Below are positions 1 to 14,023 of a stretch of 64,000 nucleotides of DNA, one piece after another. The position numbers were made by a program, and so were the translations under genes. This DNA comes from Hermodice carunculata (Eukaryota; Annelida; Polychaeta; Eunicida; Amphinomidae), in contig OZ026618.1 in the NCBI GenBank assembly GCA_964020975.1, forward strand, positions 38,764,390-38,828,389. Direction: 5' to 3'. The notes below the pieces were generated by a model. The model saw only the letters and a program-made list of their open reading frames with translations. It made no database searches and was not told where the DNA came from. How positions within the stretch are numbered: position 1 is the stretch's first letter; each line of letters opens with the position of its first letter.

Positions 1-1080
1 GTACCCAATAAAATTCTGATAGAGAGCTCTAATAGAGTAGTAGATTGGATACCTGACTCAGTCTTTGTTAAAGGAAACCCGACAGACTGAGGTTTTGAAA
101 ATTGAAGAGCATTTTGATAATACGTCTTGACTAATACCATAATGCATTTGCATTATATTGTTTATGAAATAAATTCATCACTTCTTTGGTTTCAAACCAT
201 TAATCGGATGGAAGAAGTTAGGTCATGAGGCTCTTGCATGCTGCTTTGTCCCAAAGGACCAAATGAGAGCCTCTTGGGAAACACATACACATAAACACAC
301 ATATTACACATGCATGCTTGTTCATAGTATTGGTCATGATGATGCCAGTCAAAACCCAAATATTTTAAATCGGGAGAAGGGGAGTTCATGGAAACAAAGA
401 AAATGGGCCGTTTCCGTCAAAGTTGCCTCCTTTTAACAACCTTTTGGTATATATAAATTTCGATTTACCTGCCAAAATTGGGCATAGACAGGTATAAAGC
501 CATATTGCACAAGTTTATTTTCAAACGTACACAACGATCAAGACATTGACATGCCACTAATATTTACAGAACTATGTGTAGCAGATAAGAGCAGAGCCAC
601 AGATTTTTTAAAGTTTTTCAGTAAAGGGACCCCTTGGACTCAGTAATATTAACCCTGAGTCTGACTTTGAGTCCACTATTGACAATACTCAATATTGGTA
701 TCATCTTGAGCATCACCAATAAACCAGTTTGCTGATTGATATTTTTCTGGTTCCAGGGCTTAGACCACAACAGCCAACTGATTAACTTTTATTGACAAGG
801 CCTTGGCCACGTACATATTTTTTCGCATGGACTTCAAATGTATGAGTTAGATTACTGATTTTACAAATCACATATTTAATGTTGTAGAATACACTTAAAC
901 AAGACTCATCCCTAAAATTTATATCAACTTTGCGTTTATCTTAGAAGAGTCATCAAAGATGCACAGCCACAAATGCGTATGATCAGCACACATGATGTGA
1001 ATAGGTGTTCTTAAGCTGAGCTAGAGGGTCAATCATTCATCTTTAGCCATGCCTGTGCTCTTTCGCTCATCTGTTTACAA
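1..1080. other. No gene recognised
   Basis: AT-rich sequence. The only long open frame (about 65 residues, minus strand, near 192-389) resembles no family I know and has no splice or codon support. I see no RNA gene or repeat structure here. Confidence 0.6.
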
Positions 1081-1084
1081 GTGA

Positions 1085-1960
1085 ATTTTCCAGCTTCACC
1101 AAAAGCATCACCCAGATTCGCTACAAAATTGATAGAATATACCATGGGTGGGCATCTGCTGAGTTTGCTTAAATGATTACGCTCTAATGATATTTGGATT
1201 TATATGAATTTTCTCGTTCATCATTTTTTTTGGAAAGAGGAGTATTAAAAAATCTTCTGCCCCAAAAACATGTGGCTAATTGATTTAAAATTCCATAATA
1301 ACACTTTTGGGAACCCATAGGCCCCAGTGTGTTCAGTAGATAGCAGTGCAATGTTTCTTCTATCTGGATTTTTGTGCTGTTGCTCTTGTGTTTTCTCTAA
1401 AACCGTCACTCAGATTATGCAAAAACCCAGGGAGAATGTTTATCGAGAACAGTCAAACAAAATTGTTTTTTCGTTGGTAATATTCTGAGTTCCTGAGTTA
1501 TATTTTTTTTTAAAGTTCAGACTCCTGTCGTTAATGCACACAGTCCTATTTATCATTATTATTTACGTCAATGGGCATTGTGATGCTAAATCATATTTTT
1601 CAGTTTTTTCATCAACCAGATGCTCTTCAAACTTGGAGGGTGTGTACTTTGGGTGGTATTTTGAAAAAAGTGTGCTTTTGCTATTTTGACTTTTCACATA
1701 TCACATGTAATCATTAACCATAGCATATTGGCTTGTTAATCGGTTGCGGTGGATCCTATGCACATGGTTACTATCAAAAGCTAAGAGAAAAAATAATGTT
1801 GCTCATTTTGACATTGAGTGACCTGGACAAGTCAAATTACTATATCGGCTTATATGTTAATAATAGTGGATCCTGACACTTTTTACTGCAAAAGCGATGA
1901 CTCCAGAACTATGTCAGTGAAAACACCTCTTTACAAACAGTGATGGTATCAAAGGAAAAT
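1085..1960. repeat. Degenerate copies of the ~500-bp array family
   Basis: Several phrases match the large array at 38.8-41.7 kb. There is a 'cccagattcgctacaaaatt...gggtggg' block near 1,110-1,150, an 'aaaccgtcactcagatta' block near 1,400, and 'ttcaaacttggagggtgtgtac' near 1,627, each followed by a T-rich stretch. The order matches the array, but divergence is much greater, so this is an old dispersed copy. It has no coding capacity. Confidence 0.55.
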
Positions 1961-2244
1961 GATGCTGACATTAGTCTAAAGGTGACATGACCTCTTCACT
2001 TTGTGCGGCAGTTAGCTGAGCACGGTATTGTACAGTGCTATGATTTTTTTTGTCTTGTGTGTGAGTGTGTGTTTGTGTGTGTGCAACTGTGTTTGTGCTT
2101 GTGCGTGATTTCCTCATATGGGGGTTCCAATGCATAGGAATCACCTGGAAGTTCAGTATGGGTCGAGTATGCATTACAGAATTTAATTGATATTAACACA
2201 TATGTTTACCCATACGTTCACTTACAGACATGTTCATACAAACA

Positions 2245-2247
2245 TAA

Positions 2248-2278
<31 letters not shown>

Positions 2279-2291
2279 ATATATACATATA

Positions 2292-2345
<54 letters not shown>
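2245..2345. repeat. (TA)n microsatellite
   Basis: Long alternating TA tract with a few interruptions (gtatatg, catatatg). It is flanked downstream by a short GTGT-rich run. Confidence 0.9.
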
Positions 2346-2347
<2 letters not shown>

Positions 2348-4660
2348 TGAATGTGTATGTACGTATGTGTGTGTGTGTATGGGATGTCTTATATTAATAG
2401 GTCCAGGTATCACCTGTGGAATTCAGAATTTTGTCAAATTTGTTCATTTTTGTATTTCAGGTGTAATTGTTTCTTTTAAGAATTTATTTATCAAAGAAGG
2501 CCTTTTCCTTGCTTGACTGTTCTTTTATGAAGTTGTGCAAAGATAGATCAAAATAGAAAGCTAGAATCTGTGTTTTTTTTTGCAATGTGCTTCCAACAAG
2601 GAAAGGTGTATGCAAAGTGCAAATATGCTGATAATGAAGTTCCACTTAGCCCCCCACTCCCCCCCCCCCCAAAAAAAAAATCCTGTTAACTTTGGGCATC
2701 AATATTCGTATAAAAGAGACAGCGAATAATCCTTTATATGCTCACTTTCAGAAAAACTGAAGGAAAGAACTTCCAAAAGGTAGCAATGTAGGGCATGCTT
2801 TCCACATTGGAAATGTATGATAATTGCATTCATAATTGTCATTCGGAAGAGAATGAGGGTGTTGTGATTCATGAGCATGCAGATAACTATGTGTCCATAT
2901 ACAATTATATTTTCTTGAATCCAAATATTTGGAACCCAGTTGACACAAGTCTTGGCGAGTTATCATGAAAAGAGGATATTAGTAGCACAATGATCACAGA
3001 GTAATGATGTCTGACTTTTGAAAATGTTGATTCTTCATTTAACTTTGTGGAAGTCCATCTTTCATACTAATCCAAGGAATTTCCCCATGTCATATTTTTT
3101 CAGTGATTTTTTTGTAATGATTTGATCTTATGTCTGCAAGTCTAAAAATAAATTTATCAGGGTTACATAAGAACTTGCTTGGTTACTACCGGTCTAAATG
3201 ATATGCAGAAAAAACAAACAAACAAACAAATGATAGGGCTTTGTGGTGAGTAGGGGTGAATGAGGGTCTTTCTTCCTTCTCTTCCATTTCTTTGTTCTCT
3301 CCATGTTTTAAATTTGTCAATCACAATAAAGCATATATAAGGTATATTTGTAATGATTGCTGACTTAGGGGTCATCAGGAGGAATCGGTATATACATGTA
3401 TATATATATACATATTAGAAAGAATGTGCTTTATCACTTTCCAGTCTGGGCCTTTTCATTGGCTTATGTAGCCTGTGTCTGGGGATTTTGTATAAAATTC
3501 AAATATTGATCATAATTTATTCAGTATCTATGATATAACTAGTGATAGATATATATCAGGATGTTCAGTAGAAGTAATGCTTTCATTTTGTGTAAGTGTC
3601 GGAATGAAAATAATAGTTAAAATACTAGGTTGCCACGGTAACGAAATCAATGTTTCATATTGTGAATTTTTGCTAAATAACCTATGTTTAACAACGTAGA
3701 ATTGGTCATTAAAATCTGAGCTGCATTCCTGGACCCTTTTTTAGTGCAAGGACCTTGACAGGTCTGACTACAAATATATAAGTGCCTTAAATTCTTGCAA
3801 AATACATCGTTTTTATGATATATATTTTCGGACCATTGTCATGACAACTATGTTGTTGAGCATATTTGATTAGTTGGCCAATTACTGCAATATACATAGA
3901 CACATGAATTCAGCAAATTTTTGGTTGAAATACATATGTGAACATATTTAGAATGTTTGTGAGCGAGAAACTTTTGCCACAGGAAAGCTGCAAATAGACT
4001 TTGGAATATGCATTGCAAAAATTTTCTCAATGTCATATTGCAGCCATCTTGGACTTTTCCTTTTACTTCATCCAATTTGATCATTAATGGACAGGAAAAT
4101 ATTATGAATCATTCCCAAACATGCCTTCGGTGGCTGAAATGCGGCGCAGGTAATAAATGACCCCCTTTCCTTGCAATTTATACTACTTTAGCTCTTATAT
4201 TAATAATTCAGGAAGGAAGTTGTCATAATGTTGCTTCATATATAAATCAAGTGATACTTCAATTTCATGGCCTCTGGCAGACATGATGCAATATACCCCA
4301 TGTGACCTTTTACACATATCAACATTGAGGGGTGCTCATCGCAACTCCAAAAAAAATCCATACAAAGCTATTCAGGGCATTCCAATCACCAAATTAATGC
4401 TACGAGGGTAAAGTGTATATGTAAATGATGATATTTAGCACTACTCCGTGTTTCTTGAATGCAACATAACTTGCAAAAGTATCTAGGAAAACTGTGTCCT
4501 CATATATGTGGACTAAACTTCAACAGTAATTTGCGCAAGTCTGCACATACGCTAACTCCAACTGGAAAGTGTTATAAGGGTTATTTATATTAAGACTTGA
4601 AAGGGTTAGAGTGTACGTAGGGTTATGTTTTGATGTGTTTGAATTTATATTTGGCAATAA
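2346..4660. other. No gene recognised
   Basis: Non-coding-looking, AT-rich sequence with short homopolymers (a C12-A10 junction at about 2,659-2,680). Minus-strand open frames of 70-110 residues show no recognisable domain and no splice context. Confidence 0.55.
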
Positions 4661-4676
4661 CAATTGCAAAAAGTAA

Positions 4677-4865
4677 ATGAAAAATGCATTTGTGGAATCA
4701 CAAAAGCGAGTACTAAAACTTGGCACAAACAACTGCCTAGTCATACAAATGCTGTTTAACAGAGTCAAGGCTGATGAATCAGTGACAGACCATTGGGCAT
4801 TGGATGGAAAAGTAAAAGTGAAAACAAAAGACAACAAAGTGCTGCAGGTCAAATATGGCCAATAA
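4677..4865 (+). pseudogene. ORF1 C-terminal remnant of the LINE
   Basis: A 62-residue open frame ending 'HWALDGKVKVKTKDNKVLQV'. It resembles the end of L1-type ORF1 proteins, where a W-x-x-DGK-I-x-VK pattern near the C-terminus is common. In an intact element, ORF1 encodes the RNA-binding chaperone of the retrotransposon particle. It lies about 460 bases before the first readable ORF2 residues and on the same strand, as expected. The upstream part of ORF1 is not readable. It could also be a chance open frame; the position and pattern make the ORF1 reading more likely. Confidence 0.45.
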
Positions 4866-5329
4866 CTGGATTAACTGCTTAGATCATCATAAAGGTTGTG
4901 TCTCAAGGACCTATCCCTTTTACGGGGGGGGGGGGGGGGGAGACTTCTGAAAGGGGGACAGAAGAACTCTTTTTAAGGCCGAATGTACACATATTTGAAC
5001 ATTAGCTTGGCAGGCTTTGTATCAATGGAGCCACTTAATACCCATTTAATCACTTATTTTCTACAATAGCTTCATTCAATTTACCAAGGCCAATGAATCA
5101 CCATAGTCCACTTGCTTTTATCATGTGTATCAAAGTAGTTTGTCCCTATCCCAACATTATCAGACCCATGCAGAGTGTAGTGGTTACTATGATGACAAAG
5201 GTAAATACTGTTAGATACAATGGAAAGCAGATTTTCATTGAAGCTTTTTTCCACTAGTGTAAGAGGTGTTGCAGATACAGTTAAAAGTTGATGCATGTTC
5301 CACTGGATACGAACATTTGGCAAAGGTTT

Positions 5330-8300
5330 ATGTTTTTGTTTACAAGCAATACATAGCACAAAACCCCCCAGAAAGTATATGGAGAAATGAGTAGGGAGCA
5401 AAGATAATATTCTCACATGGGACCCATAATAGTTGTGGTGAGAGTATTCTAATCCTCACCAATATTGATTATAATATGCATCAGACAATTACAGATAATG
5501 AGGGTAGATGTATTATTTTAGAAGTTGATATTTACGATACAGGATACATTTTAGTAAATATATATGCACCCACCAAAAATTATGAAATGGAACAGTGTGA
5601 GTTGACAAACGAAATGTATAAAAAACTTCTAGATTTTACAAGCAAATTTATTATTTTACAGGGTGATTTAATACAATTATGTCTCCAAAGCTAGATAAAA
5701 AAAAAAGGGGGGGGGATCCAGTCTCAATTACAAAATATATGCAACGTATACAAGAATTGCTGCTCAATGAATTAGACTTAATTGACATATGGCATCAAAG
5801 AAACCCAGGCACATTTATGTACATTTCCCAATCCAGAAATCCACCCATTCAATGTAAACTGGATTTCTGGCTCATTGCATCTTTTCTATCTCCATGGGTT
5901 AACAATGATAAAATCAAACCATCAATCAAAATTGACCATAACATGATATCTCTAGAAGTCCAAGGTAAGTTTTATAGGGATAAGGGGCCAGGGTTTTGGA
6001 AAGTAGCTCTGATCTATTCATAGATACTGAGTACATGCAGAGAATCAGAGGGATTTTAGATTATTGCAAACGAAAATTTGCAAATGAAGAAAACAAAGGC
6101 CTAGTGTGGGACGTAATACAAGCTGAAATTAGAGGAGAAACCACGCAATATTCAAAATAGAAAGCAAATATAAGCAGAAAGAAGTAAAGCTTCTGGCGGT
6201 AGAGCAAGAAGAAAAGATGTCGATTGAAAATCCTACAACAGAATGCAACAAGAGAATAGATGAAATTAAAACAAAATAAATAGAAATCAACGATAGATAA
6301 ACCCGTGGAATGATGATACGATCCAAGGCCAGATGGACAGATTTAGGTGAAAAAAGTACTAAATACTCCTTAGGCAGAGAGAAGAGGAATTTCAAAAATA
6401 AACATAGAAGCACATTTATTGATCACCGAGATCAAGAGATAACAGACCCAGAGGTAATCCTAAAGGAAGAAAAATAGTTTTATCAGAATCTGTATAGCAA
6501 AAATATGGATACTTCCATCACCAGCAATTGCCCAAACCTACATAGAACACCTCCATTTAATGCTTTGCAAAAAGCAAAGTGTGAATAGAAGATAACTGAA
6601 GATGAATGTTTGGAGGCTATTCAGGACTTCAAAAATGGGTAAAGTCCTGGCACTGATGGATTTACCATTGGATTTTACAAAGGTTTGTAGCCAGAAATAA
6701 GATACTTTTTATACAAAATTTAAAATCTGCTTATTACACAAATTCATTATCAATGGATCAAATAAGAGGCATAATTACTGACACCAAAAAAAAAAAAAAA
6801 AAAAGATAAGAACGAACAAATTTGAAAAAAAGTAGAGACCTATATCCCTCTAAAACATCGATTATAAAATAATTGCGAGAGTTCTAGCAAAGCGAATACA
6901 AAAGCTGTTGCCAGCACTAATCCATGAAGATCAAACTGCTTATGTAAAAGGTCGGTATATTGGAGATAATGTAAGAACTGCATCAGACATTTTACAGTTT
7001 CTACAATTAAGAATATGCCAGGACTATTTCTCTTGATTGACTTTGAGAAAGCATTTGATACCATTGAGTGGGAATACATAAACAAAGTCTTAGACATTTT
7101 AAACTTTGGAACAAAACTTAAAAAAACGGGTCAAAATTTTGCACCATGATATTTCAAGCTGTGTGATAATAATGGATACACCTGCGAGTTCTTCCCATTA
7201 TCTAGAGGTGTGAGACAAGGTTGCCCCTAGTCCCCCTTCTCTTCATTTTAGCAGTGTATCTACAAGCTATTAAAATAAGGAGGAATGATGATATTAAAGG
7301 TATCAAGGTTGATGATGCGGAATTGGAAATTTCGCAATTTGCCGATGATGGATCATTCTTGATGAAAGACATGCAATTACCAAAATTGCTACTTCAAGTG
7401 CTAAAAGACTTTCAAAAATATATTGGTTCAAAAGCAAACCTCGGGAAAAGTGTAATAAGATGGATTGGAAGTAACAAAAACAATGTGAATGGAGATGTAC
7501 CGGTGAAGTGGTGTAATGAGGAAATTATGGTTTTATGTATTTATTTACATGAAGATGAAAACCGGATGAGTGATTGAAACTTTACAACTAGGTTGCAATC
7601 TTTTGTAGAAATATTGAATATATGGAAAACCCGAAATCTATCCATAATTGATAGAAACATTGTGAACAAGACCCTAGCTGCATCTAAATTATTGTACCGT
7701 ATTTCAATGCTGAATATCCAGGCAGAATTTATGCAGAATGTGCAATCAAGAATTTATTTGGAAGAGTGGTATTGCAAAGGTTAAAACTAATTTTACGCAT
7801 AGAAAGGTACATGGTGGAGGTTTGAAGATACTTAATTTTGAATCCCAAGTAAAAGTACTACAAATAAATCAGTTAAGACGGTTGTATAGTCGACGAGAGG
7901 CTAAATGGAATGCTATCTTTCAAGCTGATTTTCCCAAGACTAAATTACCAATAAGACTAGTAATTCCAGGATTATGGAAAAAACACCTGAATTCTAGTAA
8001 TTCAAGCCATTATGATGCCAAAAAATACTTAGTTTAAAGATATCAAGTAAAACCAAAAACATATGTGAAATGAGATGTAAAGACGTCTATCCGGTTTTTG
8101 TAGAGGAGAGGAACAAGAATAATTAACAATTGTAATACGTTGGCACGTACTTCTTCCAACAATAACAGAAGACACATAGTCAAAAATATTCTTTACTCCA
8201 TATCAATGTACAACAGAGACCAAATTACAGTTATACCAATTTTCAATGTTACATCGCTTTGTAGTAACCAAACACAGACTCCATTAAATTAACATAGTCC

Positions 8301-8695
8301 AAGCAAATACATGTGACTTTAGTGAAATACCATATTCAATTGCTCATAGATGCTGGGAATGCAACTATGTCCAATTGTTTTGGAAACATATAAGAAGAAT
8401 GGTGGAATGAACAAGTAATTAATGGCAAAATAGCTTGTGCTATGAACAGATGATTTTTGGTTTTTACTTAAATATTGATAAAAAACACTCTTATGTTTTG
8501 AATGATGTACTATTGCAAGGCAAATACATTATTCACAGAGAACTGTGTAACACCAAAGAGGTAACATATGATGGTGTTATGCATATCATGAAATTTAAAA
8601 TACAAGTAGAAAAACACATAATATATTCACAAGGGAAAAAAGAGATCTATAATTTCCATTGGTGTAATCTGCCTTACCTACTGGCAATGTTGTAA
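5330..8695 (+). pseudogene. LINE ORF2 (endonuclease, reverse transcriptase) remnant
   Basis: The endonuclease begins around 5,330 with 'LQAIHSTK' (family: LQETH). It continues through 'FSHGTHNSCGESILIL' at about 5,410-5,460, 'VNIYAPTKN' at about 5,550 and 'GDLIQ' at about 5,660 (family GDFN). The 'IKPSIKIDHNMISL' segment at about 5,910 corresponds to the catalytic Ser-Asp-His region. RT follows: 'SPGTDGFT' near 6,645, 'RGVRQGCP' near 7,207, and the active-site box 'FADDGSF' near 7,337. The C-terminal region at 7,590-8,695 keeps 'IWKTRNLSI' and 'KTLAASKLLYR'. In-frame stops include one in the 'WRNE-GAKI' stretch near 5,389 and several between 6,000 and 6,900. Several frame changes also occur, so no full protein is possible. 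Confidence 0.85.
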
Positions 8696-8879
8696 ATGAA
8701 ATTGAAAAGCAAATCAAGATAAAAAAAATTGTATGGTTATTGTGATTTCAAAATGTGTTTCTCCCCAGTCATTGCCAAACAGGATTATTCTGGTACAAAC
8801 AAAGCCTGTTATTACCAAATCAGTTTCTTAATGTAAAAGCTTGTTTCGGTGCTGGAGAATTCAGCCTTATTCTTGGCAA

Positions 8880-8990
8880 GTGATGTAATGTATCATGTAT
8901 AAAAGGAGCATGTATTGTAAGCATCTAAGGTCATTTTGAGATGATGTACTTGAGATGTAAATGGACGGAATAATAAAGCATAGAAGCTGC
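8880..8990 (+). promoter_or_regulatory. TATA box and poly(A) signal pair, possible fossil LTR fragment
   Basis: TATAAAAGG at 8,898-8,906 is followed about 65 bases later by AATAAA at 8,972-8,977. Such close spacing is typical of an LTR repeat region, where the promoter and the poly(A) signal sit side by side, rather than of a host gene. The block starts just after the LINE tail. No partner repeat is visible in the window, so a solo LTR remnant or the promoter of a short unannotated transcript are both possible. Confidence 0.35.
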
Positions 8991-8999
8991 CTGGCTCAT

Positions 9000-10070
9000 T
9001 GTTTTCCTGGGAGACAGATACCTAAACCACACAAATGAAACTTTTGGTTTCTATACACATCAAATTGTAGAGATACAAATACATAAACAAAGGCAATGTT
9101 TCTCTCTGAACACAACCTTCTTACTGTTTAAGTAAGATTGTATTAAATCTATATTACATGAAACTGACTTTGTGATAGCACCTTGCACTACAAAGCAAAG
9201 CTTACTCACTTTATCCCTATAAATCTCAAATCCATTAAAACATCGCCATGGTAACTTTTAGTTGGATTGTCTGATGACTTGTTTAGACATAGGCATGGCT
9301 ATTGTTTAATCACTTCCCTGTCCTTTGAATATGAAGCAAAAGGTAAAATTTTCCTAGCTGTTCTTTTCTTTGTTAATGGATGAAAAGCAAACTGATAATT
9401 GTACGTTTACCACCTGTGAATTGACTGGTGCAGACAAATCCAACTGCATGAAGTTGCATTGGTTTATCCCATTGTCGTCATGTGTTTGCTGTTTACCTAT
9501 GCATACTGATATTTAGTCAAGCCTCGTAGTACCATAACTCCATAGTTTAGGCGGGAGCTAATTTGCTTCATTAACGATCAACATATCATGTAGGAATATG
9601 AGGTGGCGATGTCTAAGATTACTTTTCCCACATACAGATCTGGATGGAAAATCGTGGAATTTTTGTTATTCTACAAGTTTTTTTTGATGATGGAAACACC
9701 GACTTTGAACTTTTAATTTGGAGCATTTTTATTGTAGAGGTTGAGCAGTCAGTATCCCAGGTACCTTTATGTTGAGACAACAAAGGCAAAGTGAAATACA
9801 TACATTAATGCATGGAAGCACAAGTATAAATCTTCTGTGAAATCCTCTGTGACTGTTGCACCTGCAGATTATATTAGCATCATTTAATTTAAATCTATGA
9901 TAAACTTACATTTGTATGCATAATTTACAGCCGTTTTCTTTGGGCATCAACACGTATTTCTAACTTTAAAATAGTACAGATTACACAAAAGAAATTATTA
10001 TGTTTTATGACTTCCTCTACACTTGCTGTTATATGCCATTTCTGCTTATAGTTGGCGGAATTTTAAAATT
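9000..10070. other. No gene recognised
   Basis: AT-rich sequence with no domain-like open frame. The minus-strand 60-residue frame near 9,619-9,801 has no recognisable feature. Confidence 0.55.
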
Positions 10071-10072
10071 CG

Positions 10073-10075
<3 letters not shown>

Positions 10076-10142
<67 letters not shown>
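10076..10142. repeat. (TA)n microsatellite
   Basis: Uninterrupted TA repeat of about 33 units. Both strands appear open across it, giving IYIYIY-type frames that are artefacts. Confidence 0.95.
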
Positions 10143-10145
<3 letters not shown>

Positions 10146-10939
10146 ATAAACCTGTAGATGATTCTATAGCAAAACCTAATCAGGGACTTCCTAAGAAATG
10201 ATCGTCTCTTTTTTGAAATGCTTATCGAAAAATGAAAAGTCCCACAACCTATATCAATTTCATAAAAACAACAATTTTTCCAATTTTGTTTCTTTAGTGG
10301 TATACTCATCAATACAGTTATCCCAAATCCCTGAGTTGTTGGCAGATACATTTGTTGAGATTATAAAGCACAAATGTAACGAGTTTATTTTGAATATTTT
10401 CTAAGAAATATATTGGTTTTATTGATTTATCTTAGAGATGCATGTTTCTGTGAAATTTGGCCTAGAAGTGAAGTCACCTTTCCAGGTTGGACAGTACATA
10501 ACCTAACTTCATCTGTACACAATTATAATACGAGACAACCAAGTATTTTATACCTACAAAAACTTTGAATATATACGAAAAAAATAATAATAAAAAAAAG
10601 AAACCCAAGCAAAGGTCTACCATTTCTTTGACATTAGATATCATGATCATGTTACCAAAAAAATAGCTGATATGGCCTTAAATTCCAACCTGGGACTAGG
10701 CCACATTGGCAAGAAGTATATATATTGCACAGGGAAGACTGTAGTAACAAGGGTCTAGAAGAGGTACCGTGTTTAGAGGAAGAGGAACGTGTAGCGTGGG
10801 TTTGAAGAGTGGCTTTCTGGGAGGCAGGAAAGGAACTCAAAGTGTCCAGGACTAACTAGTAGGGTGCTAGGAGGAAAGAAATGAATTGATAGTGTTGGAT
10901 AGAAACAGGGTAAATTAGAATTTCAGAGTGCAGGGAGGA

Positions 10940-11780
10940 AAGGGAATGTCGCAGACCATATGCATGTCCACGAGTCTACCATATGCTGTCTTAAAACCCT
11001 CCTACAAGTGACTGGATCCAGAGCGGATAGACCACAATGTGGCCGACCAAGGATAACCTCACCAGAACAAGAGAGACATAACCATCTGATTCACCTTAGA
11101 AATCGAGGTGTACCAGCAAACCAAACTGCTCAACCCACAGCTGGGACAGATAACGGCCGCATTTCAGGATGGACTGTGGAAAACAGGTCACGGAAAAGCC
11201 AGCTTCATGCCAGAAAACCAAATAATGGTCCTCATCTTATACACGTCAGACACCAAGCTCGTCTTCATAACCATGTTCATTGAACTAGTGGCACAATATT
11301 TTCTTCACTGGGGAATCATGCTTTGGAGTCTCCAAAGATGGGAGGATCAAAGTATGGCGTCCCAGAGGCAAACATTTCTCTGATGCATGTGTGAGTCACA
11401 CAGGCGATCTGGCTTCCCAGTGCAGTGATGTGGGCCAGGGATACATGACGGGGCCAAAGTACAGCTGATATAACAATGAAGGCAACGTGACTGCTGTCAG
11501 GATTCGGGATGAGATCTCAGTCCAGCAACAAAATGGGATAACATTGCAGCAAGATAATGCAAGACCACACTCTGAACGACTCGCACATACGTTTCTCAGT
11601 GTGTAAAGAGGAGTCACTGTACTGCCGTGACCAGCCTTCAGTCCAGATCATGCACTAATGGAACACCTGGGAGACATTCTGGAGACATTGTGCACTTGCA
11701 ATGCTAATTGGCGCTTATTGCTGCATGTTGTTTGTACATTTACCAGGTTAGGAACAATCTTTGCAATTATATGAAACGGT
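10940..11780 (+). pseudogene. Tc1-like transposase remnant
   Basis: Fragments of a Tc1/mariner-superfamily transposase in family order. The helix-turn-helix region reads 'TGSRADRPQCGRPRIT' then 'EQERHNHLIHLRNR' (about 11,010-11,105). The first catalytic block reads 'FFTGESCFGVSKDGRIKVW' (about 11,300-11,357). The second reads 'LQQDNARPHSERL' (about 11,544-11,582). The third reads 'AFSPDHALMEHLGDIL' (about 11,636-11,681). The first catalytic aspartate of the DDE triad is glycine here (FTGES for FTDES). The second Asp and the third-block Glu remain. Frameshifts and in-frame stops (for example TAA after 'HTFLSV' near 11,603) show it is inactive. Intact enzymes cut and paste DNA at TA sites. I did not identify its terminal inverted repeats. 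Confidence 0.85.
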
Positions 11781-11843
11781 CATAATCTTACATTTTTTAA
11801 AAAAAATTATGAATGAATTGTGTGAACCAATGTGCCCAGTGTA

Positions 11844-11846
<3 letters not shown>

Positions 11847-11942
<96 letters not shown>

Positions 11943-11955
11943 TGTGTGTGTGTAA
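11847..11955. repeat. Compound (TA)n(TG)n microsatellite
   Basis: About 27 TA units run directly into about 28 TG units. It lies just downstream of the Tc1 remnant. Open frames crossing it on both strands are artefacts. Confidence 0.95.
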
Positions 11956-12029
11956 AATATAAATATGTGTGTTTTTGTTTGTTGTCTGTATTAAGTTTTT
12001 CTTCAGATTCAGATTTTGAGTTGTTTTCT

Positions 12030-12956
12030 CTAAAAACAGTTCGCTTAGGCAGAATATTCCTAGTAGATGAATCACCAACAGTTGTTCATGAGATGGCGTT
12101 ACTGTGAATGTCCGATTTTTAATGAAATTTTCAATTTGAGTATTGTCGGTTAATGCATACAATTCTATTCATTCAATGTAATTGATTGGGGATTGCAATG
12201 GTTATTGAGGCAAAACAGAGTTTTTTCTTGAAAAGCAGTGACCAGATTCGCATCAAACTTTGTGGAGGTGTGCATTCAGTGGGTCCCTACTAAATTTCTT
12301 CAAATGGTTATGCTCCAATTATTTTCTTTTTAATTTTTGTGATTTTGTTTGGGGGGGGGGGGGGAGGATCTATGATAAAGTTTTAATAGGAGACTTGTAA
12401 CATGGTTATTTCTTGGAATGGTTCTAACTTAAATAATTTTGGTCAGATCTGTGTCAAACCTGGTAAGGATGTACTTTTGGTAAGCATTTGAATAGTTTGT
12501 GCAAATAGTCATGCTCCATTGGTTTTGGATTTATTGTGATGTGTTTTGTTCTTTTGGGGGATAATTTAAAGACATATCTTCTTCTGCAAAACGTGATGGC
12601 CAATTGTTTCGAAATTGCACAAGAACACTTCTGGGGACTCCTAGATGTTAATTTCCTGAAGAGGTGGTGGCTACATTCAGATTATACTGCAACTTAGCGG
12701 ATACTTTCGTTCTGGAAGGGTCAAAGAAAGCTGTACATTAGGTGTAATTGCTGTGGAGTCCTGAATTTTTACGAATTTTTTAGTGCGGGTACTTTTCGGT
12801 AAAGTCTCACAAATCTCTTGATTATTGTGTACTTCAATTCGTGTATTTGTCAGTGAACCTTTTGACCTCTTCTCCAAAACCGCTGGCCGGTATTCTTCAA
12901 ACTTGGTAGGGATATACATTGGGTGGGTCTCCACAGGATTTATCAAATGGTCACTT
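12030..12956. repeat. ~500-bp array family, copy running into the assembly gap
   Basis: The same phrases as the 38.8-41.7 kb array occur in the same order. 'gcatcaaactttgtggaggtgtgcattcagtgggt' falls near 12,250, 'aaataattttggtcagatctgtgtcaaac' near 12,433, 'caattgtttcgaaattgcac' near 12,600, and 'cttcaaacttggtagggatatacattgggtgggtct' near 12,896. The copy ends at the 200-N gap, so the gap probably reflects an unresolved repeat. Confidence 0.75.
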
Positions 12957-13156
12957 NNNNNNNNNNNNNNNNNNNNNNNNNNNNNNNNNNNNNNNNNNNN
13001 NNNNNNNNNNNNNNNNNNNNNNNNNNNNNNNNNNNNNNNNNNNNNNNNNNNNNNNNNNNNNNNNNNNNNNNNNNNNNNNNNNNNNNNNNNNNNNNNNNNN
13101 NNNNNNNNNNNNNNNNNNNNNNNNNNNNNNNNNNNNNNNNNNNNNNNNNNNNNNNN
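12957..13156. other. Assembly gap (200 N)
   Basis: Exactly 200 N, the same size as the second gap, so the length is a placeholder. The left edge is repeat. The right edge is unique-looking sequence. Open frames spanning the N run are meaningless. Confidence 1.

Positions 13157-14023
<867 letters not shown>

Larger units (their letters stand above)
4677..8695 (+). mobile_element. Decayed L1/Tx1-like LINE
   Basis: A non-LTR retrotransposon copy in plus orientation. An ORF1-like tail (4,677-4,865) is followed by ORF2 parts in order: AP-type endonuclease (about 5,330-5,960), reverse transcriptase (about 6,600-7,550) and the long C-terminal region (about 7,590-8,690). The endonuclease, the FADD-type RT box and the C-terminal 'IWKTRNLSI' stretch are typical of the L1 superfamily, especially its Tx1-like branch. 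The reading frame is split by many stops and frameshifts, so the copy is dead. I could not fix target-site duplications or the exact 5' end. Sequence upstream of 4,677 no longer reads as ORF1. Confidence 0.85.

Noticed and set aside
4520-5416. Minus-strand frames of about 110 residues over the LINE
   Set aside because: They are antisense to recognisable LINE coding fragments and lack any domain.
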